Assembly: GCA_946534455.1 (NCBI GenBank)
Contig: CAMNCR010000134.1
Span: 1-10,506 of the forward strand
Direction: 5' to 3'
DNA: 10,506 nt
Source: an uncultured Clostridia bacterium
Lineage (GTDB): Bacteria > Bacillota > Clostridia > Christensenellales > Aristaeellaceae
Position numbers and translations under genes: made by a program
The notes under the pieces: model-generated
What the model saw: the letters and a program-made list of their open reading frames with translations, nothing else
What the model was told of the DNA's origin: nothing
Database searches by the model: none
Shown: in pieces, positions 1-5,799 of the stretch
Position numbering within the stretch: position 1 is the first letter of the stretch
How the letters are laid out: every line of letters starts with the position of its first letter

Positions 1-662
1 ACGATGGGCTTCATGTTCGCGTTGGCGGCGATTTCATCGGACAGATCCTCGTACTGAGACAGGGTATGCTGAAGCTCGTCAGCCAGCATGGCCTTATAGA
101 CCAGCTGTTCGTTTTCCGCGAGCAGGGCATTGTATTCCGCCTCCAGATTCGCCCGCAGCTTCAGCGTGCGGAAGTAGCCGAAGATGGACTCCGAAAGCCC
201 GGAGAAGAAGGACTGAACCGGCGTCACGACCTCGCTGACCGCTGCCTCCGGCGCGCCCAGGCCGGGCACCTCAGGATAGATCCGGTGAAGAATATACAGG
301 CCGATGGTGATCAGCAGGACGCCGGTGACGGCGATCAGAATGATCAGCCGCAGGACGGGATGCCGCCGGCGCTCCCTGGCGGCAGGCTGAATCTGCTGAA
401 GGTTGTCATCGAGCATGATGCCGGAGGAATAGACCTTCCGGGGTTCGGCGGGAGCTTCGGGCTCCGCGCCTTCGTCCTGAGGCGCTTCTGAATCCGCCGC
501 GCCGGATTTCCGGGAACCGTGAAACTGGGAAAGGGCGTCCTCCGGGGTTTGAGAGGCGGAAGACACGGCGCCGTCCTCCTCGGGGTCGTCATAGATGAAA
601 TCATCCTGAACGACCGGGCGGTCTTCCTTCGGCTCCTCATTTTTACGCCTGAACCGGGCCAT
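1..662 (-). CDS. mreC: Rod-shape-determining protein MreC, N-terminal part (runs off the left edge)
   Basis: MreC is a bitopic membrane protein that links cytoplasmic MreB filaments to the periplasmic or extracytoplasmic elongation machinery (MreD, RodA, PBP2). The frame is open from ATG at 662 to the window edge and gives 220 residues. Residues 1-100 are hydrophilic, acidic and rich in Pro, Ser, Glu and Asp, so probably disordered. An Arg/His cluster (97-101) precedes one membrane helix at about 103-126. A stretch with the MreC-like TPVQSFF motif follows (147-153), then a predicted coiled coil at about 165-210 containing AENEQL. The start of the beta-domain (MKPI) is at the edge; the remaining C-terminal domain is missing from the window. 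The start is supported by a near-perfect Shine-Dalgarno site (669-679). It follows mreB by 42 bases in the usual mreB-mreC order. The roughly 100-residue cytoplasmic extension is longer than in most MreC proteins. The identification rests on context plus the helix and coiled-coil layout. Confidence 0.86.
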   Translation of the reverse strand, partial: MARFRRKNEEPKEDRPVVQDDFIYDDPEEDGAVSSASQTPEDALSQFHGSRKSGAADSEAPQDEGAEPEAPAEPRKVYSSGIMLDDNLQQIQPAARERRRHPVLRLIILIAVTGVLLITIGLYILHRIYPEVPGLGAPEAAVSEVVTPVQSFFSGLSESIFGYFRTLKLRANLEAEYNALLAENEQLVYKAMLADELQHTLSQYEDLSDEIAANANMKPI

Positions 663-668
663 GATCTT

Positions 669-679
669 TCACCTCCTTT
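669..679 (-). promoter_or_regulatory. Strong ribosome binding site of mreC
   Basis: Reading the minus strand, AAAGGAGGTGA lies 6 bases before the ATG at 662. It is an almost complete complement to the 16S rRNA tail. It fixes the mreC start, which matters because the long hydrophilic N-terminus might otherwise look like a misplaced start. Confidence 0.85.
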
Positions 680-704
680 GCCTGGAATGATTCATTCGGG
701 TTTC

Positions 705-1730
705 TTATTTGGCTGCGGCAGCCCGCCTGCTCTGGGGAGAGATCAGCTGGATGTTCTCGGTCAGGTACCCGATGCCGAGAATGCAGCAGTCTCCGGGTTC
801 CCGGGCCAGCAGCACGGGGACGCCCAGATTCTCGGACAGGAACCGGTCCAGCGCGAAGAGGCGGGAGCCGTCCCCGGTCAGATGAACGCCGCTGCGCATG
901 ATGTCCGCGGAAAGCTCCGGCGGGGTTCGCTCCAGCACCCAGCGGATGGCTGTGACGATGGCGTTGCAGGCGGGAGCGATGGCCTCCTGCGCCTGCTCTG
1001 AGGAAAACTGGATCGTTCCGGCGGAGGTGTTGAGCTGATTGATGCCCCGCACGAGAATGGAACGGGACTCCTCCAGCGGCAGGGCGGAGGCGAGATCCTT
1101 CTTTACATTCTCCGCCGTCTGCCGGCCGATGAGGATGTTGCAGCGCTTGCGCATGTAATCCACCAGTGCGTTGTCCAGGGTCTGGCCGCCCACCTGAACG
1201 CTCTGGGAAACGACCAGACCGCCCAGGGAAATGACGGCGATGTCCGTCGTGCCGGCGCCGATGTCCACCACCAGGCTGCCGATGGGATCGTAGACCGGGA
1301 GGCCGGTGCCGATGGCGGAGGCGAAGGGCTTTTCGATCAGGAAAACATGCCTGGCACCGGCCAGGCGAACGGCCTCGGTCAGGGCCTTCCGATTGACGTC
1401 ATCCAGACCGCAGGGCACGGATACGATGACCCGGGGGCGATTCAGGTAGGAAACGCCCACGGCCTTGCGGATGAAATAGCGGAGCATGAGCTCCGTCAGA
1501 TCAAAATCGGAAACCTGTCCGTTCTTGATCGGGGAAACAGCGACCAGCTGATCCGGAGCCCGGCCGAGGAGAAAAAAGGCTTCATCGCCGATGGCGCGGA
1601 TGCTTTTGCGCTGATTCCGGTCCAGCACGATGAGCGTAGGCTCGGAAATGACGATTCCGCGGCCGCGGACATAGACGCTGGTGGTTTCCGTGCCGAGATC
1701 GATACCGATATCAGGAGCCACAACTGGCAT
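705..1730 (-). CDS. mreB: MreB, actin-like cell-shape protein, with altered active site
   Basis: MreB forms membrane-attached antiparallel filaments that organise lateral wall synthesis. The 341-residue product has the usual family length and order of motifs. Phosphate-1 is DLGTETT (11-17; usual DLGTANT). The connect-1 region is LIEKPFASAIG (131-141). Phosphate-2 is VVDIGAGTTD (154-163; usual DIGGGTTE). TAENVK is at 205-210, PPELSADIM at 270-278, and the adenosine motif is LTGDGSRL (284-291; usual LTGGGALL). Position 134 is Lys where other MreBs have the catalytic Glu (E143 in E. coli). The protein should bind nucleotide, but hydrolysis may be impaired; that is inference. The start at 1730 is chosen over an in-frame ATG at 1754 because AAGGAAGGA lies 6 bases upstream of it and the upstream ATG would consume that site. 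It sits between maf and mreC. A normal paralogue (MreB, Mbl) may exist elsewhere in the genome. Confidence 0.93.
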   Translation of the reverse strand: MPVVAPDIGIDLGTETTSVYVRGRGIVISEPTLIVLDRNQRKSIRAIGDEAFFLLGRAPDQLVAVSPIKNGQVSDFDLTELMLRYFIRKAVGVSYLNRPRVIVSVPCGLDDVNRKALTEAVRLAGARHVFLIEKPFASAIGTGLPVYDPIGSLVVDIGAGTTDIAVISLGGLVVSQSVQVGGQTLDNALVDYMRKRCNILIGRQTAENVKKDLASALPLEESRSILVRGINQLNTSAGTIQFSSEQAQEAIAPACNAIVTAIRWVLERTPPELSADIMRSGVHLTGDGSRLFALDRFLSENLGVPVLLAREPGDCCILGIGYLTENIQLISPQSRRAAAAK

Positions 1731-1736
1731 ATGATT

Positions 1737-1745
1737 TCCTTCCTT
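1737..1745 (-). promoter_or_regulatory. Ribosome binding site deciding the mreB start
   Basis: On the minus strand AAGGAAGGA ends 6 bases before the ATG at 1730. This favours the 341-residue MreB over the 349-residue version from the ATG at 1754, whose own upstream sequence has no comparable site. Confidence 0.7.
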
Positions 1746-1758
1746 AATATCCAAATTG

Positions 1759-1778
1759 CCGGGAGGGAGTCCGCCCGG
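1759..1778 (-). other. GC-rich hairpin in the maf-mreB gap
   Basis: An 8-pair stem with one internal mismatch (CCGGG-x-GG against CC-x-CCCGG) closes a 4-base loop. It lies 17 bases after the maf stop, within the 65-base gap before mreB. In the minus-strand transcript it is followed by CAATTTGG, not a run of T, so it is unlikely to be a full terminator. It could protect an mRNA end or mark a processing site that sets the maf to mreB ratio. This is inference from base pairing only. Confidence 0.4.
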
Positions 1779-1795
1779 TTTCTCCGGCCTGACGG

Positions 1796-2365
1796 TCAGG
1801 CGGGAAAGGAGTAGCCGGCATCCAGAAGCAACCGGCGGACGAGATACAGCGGGAGGCCGATAACGGAGGAGTCACATCCGTCCAGATGGGTGACCCAGAG
1901 ACCGGCGCGGCCCTGAATGCCGTAGGCGCCGGCCTTGTCCATCGGTTCCCCGGTGGCGATATAGGCGCGCAGCTCCGCCTCCGGGATGGCGGCAAAGGTG
2001 ACCGCGGTGATATCCACGGCAGTGTGCGCCTCTCCGGTCGGGGAGAGGACCGAGACGCCCGTCATGACCTGATGCGTATGGCCGGACAGGGCGGAAAGCA
2101 TGCGGAACGCCTCCTCCGGGGTGCCGGGCTTGCCCAGCGCGCGATTCTCCAGGGATACGAGCGTGTCCGCCGCCAGAATAAAGCGGCCCGGAAAATGCGG
2201 AGCGCAGGCGGAAGCCTTGCGCGCGGAAAGGAGCGCGACGGCCTGTGCGGCGGGAAGATCGCAGTGCTCATCCACATCCGGCACGAACACCTGGAAGGGA
2301 ATGCCGACCCGCCGGAGCAGCTCCTTCCGCCGCGGAGACTGGGAAGCCAGAACGATCGGGGTCAT
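1796..2365 (-). CDS. maf: Maf family nucleotide pyrophosphatase
   Basis: Maf proteins hydrolyse nucleoside triphosphates, often non-canonical or modified ones, to the monophosphate and pyrophosphate. In Firmicutes the gene commonly lies at the head of the mre cluster and has been linked to septum formation. The 189-residue product has the family's usual length and signatures: ASQSPRRKELL (7-17, the substrate/phosphate loop), AADTLV (65-70, with the catalytic-site Asp), HQVMTGV (98-104) and GEPMDKAGAYGIQG (139-152). The last is followed by SSVIGLPL (166-173). The segment before that reads DGCDSS where many homologues have a GDYxNV-like stretch, so the substrate class (dTTP/UTP or methylated nucleotides) is left open. 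The start at 2365 gives the normal N-terminus (MTPIVLASQSPRR), with GAGGTGG about 9 bases upstream. An in-frame ATG at 2395 would add ten residues without a good ribosome site. It is transcribed divergently from the UPF0237 gene. Confidence 0.93.
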   Translation of the reverse strand: MTPIVLASQSPRRKELLRRVGIPFQVFVPDVDEHCDLPAAQAVALLSARKASACAPHFPGRFILAADTLVSLENRALGKPGTPEEAFRMLSALSGHTHQVMTGVSVLSPTGEAHTAVDITAVTFAAIPEAELRAYIATGEPMDKAGAYGIQGRAGLWVTHLDGCDSSVIGLPLYLVRRLLLDAGYSFPA

Positions 2366-2432
2366 AAGCGCCGCCACCTCATCCGTCGAAATCATCCGCG
2401 GAGCAGAGGCACCGCGAACCGAATAACCACAC

Positions 2433-2447
2433 AAGTATACCATACTT
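2433..2447 (-). promoter_or_regulatory. Extended -10 promoter for maf-mreB-mreC overlapped by an inverted repeat
   Basis: On the minus strand TGGTATACT gives a -10 box (2439-2434) with the TGn extension (2442-2440). The -35 region is poor (TTTTCC-like, near 2457-2462), which fits an extended -10 promoter. The expected start of transcription is near 2427, leaving a leader of about 60 bases before the maf ATG. A perfect inverted repeat AAGTAT-acc-ATACTT (2433-2447) covers the -10 box and could be a repressor site. Promoter and operator roles are inferred from sequence only. Confidence 0.5.
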
Positions 2448-2478
2448 TTCCAATAAAGGAAAATGAAATCAGCACAGA

Positions 2479-2508
2479 TTGACAAAAAACAGCCTTTGCG
2501 CCTATAAT
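2479..2508 (+). promoter_or_regulatory. Consensus sigma-A-type promoter for the plus-strand gene train
   Basis: A perfect TTGACA (2479-2484) and a perfect TATAAT (2503-2508) are separated by 18 bases. The sequence just upstream (2451-2470) is A-rich, as in an UP element. Transcription should begin near 2513-2515, about 35 bases before the UPF0237 start codon. A fully consensus pair in this GC-rich window is very unlikely to be chance, so strong constitutive or repressor-controlled expression is expected. Confidence 0.88.
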
Positions 2509-2517
2509 TTCAGGATG

Positions 2518-2533
2518 TGCAGGTGTGCCTGCA
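2518..2533 (+). promoter_or_regulatory. Perfect 6-bp hairpin at the 5' end of the leader
   Basis: TGCAGG (2518-2523) and CCTGCA (2528-2533) pair perfectly around the loop TGTG. The hairpin would form within a few bases of the predicted RNA 5' end and stops directly against the purine-rich ribosome site (2534-2542). It may stabilise the mRNA or limit ribosome access. The DNA itself could also be an operator. Confidence 0.45.
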
Positions 2534-2548
2534 GGGAAGGGATGGATT

Positions 2549-2821
2549 ATGACAAAAGCGCTGATTTCGGTCACCGGGCTGGATTCCACGGGAATCATCG
2601 CCCGGGTCGCAACCCGGCTCGCGGAGCTGAACATTAACATTCTCGATATCACACAGACCATTCTGGGCGGATACTTCACGATGATGATGGTGGTGGACCT
2701 GGACGGGGCGCAGATGGACTTTGACGCCATTAACCAGGCGCTGCAGCCTGTCCGGGATGAGCTGCGCATGGCCATTCACATGCAGAGAATGGATATTTTT
2801 GACGCGATGCACCGCATCTGA
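2549..2821 (+). CDS. ACT-domain protein of the UPF0237 family
   Basis: A 90-residue stand-alone ACT domain, related to the regulatory domains of GcvR-like proteins, which typically bind small ligands such as amino acids. The N-terminal strand and loop (KALISVTGLDSTGIIARV, 3-20) are typical: a strand, then a DxTGI-type ligand loop, then helix 1. The second strand, INILDITQTI, is at 29-38, a strand rich in Met (GYFTMMMVVD) at 41-50, and a C-terminal helix follows. There is no catalytic domain, so a sensor or partner role is inferred. The ATG at 2549 is chosen over an ATG at 2525 in the same frame, because the domain begins right at 2549 and the GGGAAGGGA stretch lies just upstream. The next gene starts 12 bases after the stop. 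UPF0237 and UPF0210 genes are frequently neighbours in Firmicutes, which suggests that the products act together. No function is established. Confidence 0.9.
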   Translation: MTKALISVTGLDSTGIIARVATRLAELNINILDITQTILGGYFTMMMVVDLDGAQMDFDAINQALQPVRDELRMAIHMQRMDIFDAMHRI

Positions 2822-2833
2822 CGGAGGACAATC

Positions 2834-4180
2834 ATGATAGAGACCGGTGAAATTCTTCAGACGATGCGGATGATCCAGGAGGAGAATTTTGATATCCGGA
2901 CGATCACTCTGGGCATCAATCTGCTGGACTGCTCGGATCCTGTGCCGTCGCGCTGCGCCGAGCGGGTGTATGACAAAATCTGCCGGGTTGCAAGGGATCT
3001 GGTGGCAACCGGGGAGCACATCGAGACGGAGTTCGGCATTCCCATCGTGAACAAACGCATCAGCGTGACCCCGGTGAGCCTGATCTGCCAGGGCGACCCG
3101 ATTCCGATCGCCAGGGCGCTGGACAGGGCAGCCCGGGAAACGGGCGTCAATTTTCTGGGAGGCTATACGGCGCTGGCGCAGAAGGGGCTGACCCTGGCGG
3201 ACGAGCGTCTGATCGCCTCCATTCCGGAGGTCATGGCCGAAACGGAGCTGCTGTGTGCCAGCGTGAATGTCGCTTCCACCCGGGCGGGCATCAACATGAA
3301 CGCCGTGCGGGAAATGGGCGAAATCATTCTGGAAACCGCCCGCAGGACAGCGGACCGGGACGGACTGGGCTGCGCGAAGCTGGTGGTTTTCGCCAACGCG
3401 GTGGAGGACAATCCCTTCATGGCCGGGGCTTTCTGCGGGGTCGGCGAGCCCGAGTGCGCGATCAATGTCGGCGTTTCCGGCCCGGGCGTGGTCAAGGTAG
3501 CGCTGGAGCAGGTTCGCGGCGAGCCTTTTGACATCGTCGCCGAGACGATCAAGCGCACCGCGTTCAAGATCACGCGCGTGGGCCAGCTGGTGGCGCGGGA
3601 AGCCAGTCAGCGGCTTGGCATCCCCTTCGGCATCGTGGATCTGAGCCTTGCGCCCACACCGGCGCGGGGGGATTCCGTGGCGCATATTCTGACGGAAATG
3701 GGGCTGGAAATGGCCGGGGCCCCCGGGACAACGGCCGCGCTGGCGCTGCTCAATGACGCGGTCAAGAAGGGCGGCGTGATGGCCAGCAACCATGTGGGCG
3801 GTCTGAGCGGAGCCTTTATTCCCGTCAGCGAGGATATCGGCATGATTGAGGCGGCCGCCAAGGGCGCGCTGACGCTGGAAAAGCTGGAGGCGATGACCTG
3901 CGTGTGCTCCGTCGGGCTGGATATGATCGCCATTCCGGGAGATACGCCGGCCGCGGCCATCAGCGGCATCATCGCGGATGAAGCGGCCATTGGGATGGTG
4001 AATCAGAAGACAACGGCCGTGCGCGTGATCCCGGCTCCCGGGAAGAAGGCAGGGGACCGGGTCGAATTCGGCGGGCTGCTGGGCTTTGCACCGGTAATGC
4101 CGGTGAACCCCTATGGCAACGACGCCTTCATAGCCCGCGGAGGGCGCATTCCTGCGCCCCTGCATTCCCTGAGAAACTGA
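2834..4180 (+). CDS. UPF0210 (DUF711) family protein, PFL-like fold
   Basis: This 448-residue protein matches the UPF0210 family in length and in conserved blocks: ENFDIRTITLGINLLDC (17-33), FGIPIVNKRISVTPVSLI (67-84), GVNFLGGYTALAQKG (104-118), STRAGINM (148-155), and a glycine/alanine-rich second half with MASNHVGGLSGAFIPVSED (316-334). The family is described as having a fold related to pyruvate formate-lyase, but I see no glycyl-radical RVSGY-type motif near the C-terminus and no adjacent Cys pair, so radical chemistry is not supported. No signal peptide or membrane helix is seen, so it is probably cytoplasmic. A GGAGGA ribosome site (2823-2828) precedes the ATG. It lies 12 bases after the ACT-domain gene and 21 bases before obg. 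The ACT protein may control it; that is inference from the conserved pairing. Confidence 0.92.
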   Translation: MIETGEILQTMRMIQEENFDIRTITLGINLLDCSDPVPSRCAERVYDKICRVARDLVATGEHIETEFGIPIVNKRISVTPVSLICQGDPIPIARALDRAARETGVNFLGGYTALAQKGLTLADERLIASIPEVMAETELLCASVNVASTRAGINMNAVREMGEIILETARRTADRDGLGCAKLVVFANAVEDNPFMAGAFCGVGEPECAINVGVSGPGVVKVALEQVRGEPFDIVAETIKRTAFKITRVGQLVAREASQRLGIPFGIVDLSLAPTPARGDSVAHILTEMGLEMAGAPGTTAALALLNDAVKKGGVMASNHVGGLSGAFIPVSEDIGMIEAAAKGALTLEKLEAMTCVCSVGLDMIAIPGDTPAAAISGIIADEAAIGMVNQKTTAVRVIPAPGKKAGDRVEFGGLLGFAPVMPVNPYGNDAFIARGGRIPAPLHSLRN

Positions 4181-4201
4181 CAAAACAGGAAAGCGGAGAA
4201 A

Positions 4202-5470
4202 ATGGGTAATTTTGTAGATCGGGTCAGAATCACGGTCAAGGCCGGCAACGGCGGCAACGGTTCCACCTCCTTCCACCGGGAAAAATTCGTGATCAACGGC
4301 GGGCCGGACGGCGGGGACGGCGGCAACGGGGGAGATGTCCTTCTGTATGCCGATCCGAACATGCACACGCTGCTGGACTTCCGGTTCAGGAGCAAGTATA
4401 CCGCCGAGAACGGGGAGGATGGCCATGCGGGCCGGTGTACCGGCAAACGGGGCGAACCCCTGACGATCAAGGTGCCGGTCGGAACCGTTGTGCGCAATGA
4501 GGAAACCGGCCGGATCATGGCGGACATGGATCAGCCGGGGGAAACCCGGGTCCTGCTGAAGGGCGGACGCGGCGGATGGGGAAATCAGCATTTTGCGACG
4601 CCGACCCGTCAGGCCCCCAATTTTGCCAAGCCGGGGATCAAAACGCAGGTGTATACCCTGAAGCTGGAGCTGAAGACGATTGCGGATGTAGGTCTGATCG
4701 GCTATCCGAATGTCGGAAAAAGCTCGATCCTCAGCGCCGTGACGAGCGCCAGGCCCAAGGTAGGCAACTATCATTTCACCACCCTGACCCCGAACCTGGG
4801 GATCGTCCGCCGCTTTGGACAGGATATCGTGCTGGCGGATATTCCAGGGCTGATTGAGGGCGCCGCGGAGGGCGCCGGGCTGGGACATGATTTTCTGCGC
4901 CATGTGGAGCGGACGCGCCTGCTGCTGCATGTGGTGGATATTTCGGGGAGCGAGGGGCGCGATCCGCTGGATGATCTGGATCAGATCAATACCGAGCTGG
5001 ATCATTACGGCCAGCTGTCCGAGCTGCCGCAGATCATCGTCTGCAACAAGATGGATCTGCCCGGCGCGGAGGAAAACCTGAAGCGGATGCGGATCCTGGC
5101 GGAGGGCATGGGATGCCCGGTCTTTGCGGTGAGCGCTGCCACCCGGCAGGGCTTTGATCCCCTGCTGGACGAGACGGCCCGACTGCTGGAAACGCTGCCC
5201 CCCGTGCTGCACTTCCAGGAGGAGGAAGAGCCGGAGGAGGAGAAGCCGGAGGAGGGCTTCAGGATCGTGTTTGACGGCGCGACCTATGAGGTTCTCGGTC
5301 CCGGGATGGAACGGCTGATCGAGAGCGTCAACTTCGATGACAACGAAAGCATGAACTGGTTCCATAAGATGCTCCGGAAGCTGGGCGTCATCGACGCGCT
5401 GCGGGAAGCGGGCGCCGGGGAAGGTGCCACGGTCCGGATTGCGGACATGGAATTTGATTTCATTGAATAG
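4202..5470 (+). CDS. obg: Obg/CgtA GTPase, ribosome assembly
   Basis: Obg is an essential low-affinity GTPase that associates with the 50S subunit and connects ribosome assembly to growth and (p)ppGpp signals. All three domains are present in 422 residues. The glycine-rich Obg fold covers about 1-159 (NGGPDGGDGGNGGDV 32-46; KGGRGGWGNQHFATPT 120-135). The GTPase domain follows, with G1 GYPNVGKSS (167-175), G2 TTL (193-195), G3 DIPG (213-216), G4 NKMD (282-285) and G5 SAAT (311-314). The C-terminal OCT domain (about 353-422) contains VNFDDNESMNWFHKML (376-391). An acidic EEEEPEEEKPEE-type linker joins the last two. The ATG at 4202 follows a GGAG site. The L21-L27 ribosomal protein genes that usually precede obg are absent; the UPF0210 gene takes that place. 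yhbY follows 10 bases downstream. Confidence 0.97.
   Translation: MGNFVDRVRITVKAGNGGNGSTSFHREKFVINGGPDGGDGGNGGDVLLYADPNMHTLLDFRFRSKYTAENGEDGHAGRCTGKRGEPLTIKVPVGTVVRNEETGRIMADMDQPGETRVLLKGGRGGWGNQHFATPTRQAPNFAKPGIKTQVYTLKLELKTIADVGLIGYPNVGKSSILSAVTSARPKVGNYHFTTLTPNLGIVRRFGQDIVLADIPGLIEGAAEGAGLGHDFLRHVERTRLLLHVVDISGSEGRDPLDDLDQINTELDHYGQLSELPQIIVCNKMDLPGAEENLKRMRILAEGMGCPVFAVSAATRQGFDPLLDETARLLETLPPVLHFQEEEEPEEEKPEEGFRIVFDGATYEVLGPGMERLIESVNFDDNESMNWFHKMLRKLGVIDALREAGAGEGATVRIADMEFDFIE
5218..5256 (+). repeat. Imperfect 15-bp tandem repeat inside obg
   Basis: About 2.6 copies of a 15-base unit, GGAGGAGGA followed by AGAGCC or GAAGCC, lie in frame and encode the Glu-rich, Pro-punctuated linker between the GTPase and OCT domains. 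Being a multiple of three, copy changes would alter linker length without a frameshift. Confidence 0.7.
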
Positions 5471-5480
5471 GAGAAACAGC

Positions 5481-5792
5481 ATGACAGGAAAACAACGCGC
5501 GAAGCTTCGCGGGATGGCGAACACGATTGAAACCATCCTTTATATCGGCAAGGACGGAATTACCGAGAACACGGTCAGGGAAACCTATGACGCGCTGGAG
5601 GCCAGGGAGCTGATCAAGGGCTGCGTTCAGCAGGGCGCTCCGCTGTCCGCGCGGGAGGCGCTGACCGCGCTGTGCGAAAAAACCGGCGCGGAACCGATTC
5701 AGCAGATCGGGCGGCGTTTCGTGATGTACCGTCCCAGCAGGGAGCATCCGACGATTTCACTGGACGAGACGCTGCAGGAGCAGGGGAGATGA
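5481..5792 (+). CDS. yhbY: YhbY-type RNA-binding protein (CRM domain)
   Basis: A 103-residue single CRM-domain protein of the YhbY family, which binds RNA and associates with pre-50S ribosomal particles. The sequence opens with MTGKQRAKLRGMAN (1-14). It then has the signature GKDGIT loop (about 23-28), which corresponds to the GxxG-type RNA-binding loop, the helix ALEARELIKG (38-47), and the closing strand IGRRFVMYRPS (76-86). The ATG at 5481 is chosen over an ATG at 5424 in the same frame, which would overlap the end of obg by 47 bases. The chosen start has TAGGAG just upstream and gives the canonical N-terminus. The position next to obg makes a ribosome-biogenesis pair. The murC-alr start lies 7 bases after the stop. 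Confidence 0.93.
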   Translation: MTGKQRAKLRGMANTIETILYIGKDGITENTVRETYDALEARELIKGCVQQGAPLSAREALTALCEKTGAEPIQQIGRRFVMYRPSREHPTISLDETLQEQGR

Positions 5793-5799
5793 TCATACG

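Noticed and set aside
685..697. Palindrome GAATGA-t-TCATTC between mreB and mreC
   Set aside because: It is short, AT-leaning and has too small a loop for a stable hairpin. It could be chance; no T run follows it on the minus strand.
66..1001. Plus-strand open frames opposite mreC and mreB
   Set aside because: They are antisense to recognised genes, lack ribosome sites and have no conserved motif.
2834..4180. A glycyl-radical enzyme reading of the UPF0210 protein
   Set aside because: The fold relation to pyruvate formate-lyase does not bring the radical glycine motif or the adjacent cysteine pair; neither is visible.
2510..5536. A 1008-codon open frame on the minus strand, antisense to the UPF pair and obg
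   Set aside because: It lies exactly opposite three well-identified genes. Its product is low-complexity and rich in His, Arg, Gln and Pro with no recognisable domain, as expected of an antisense shadow of GC-rich coding DNA.
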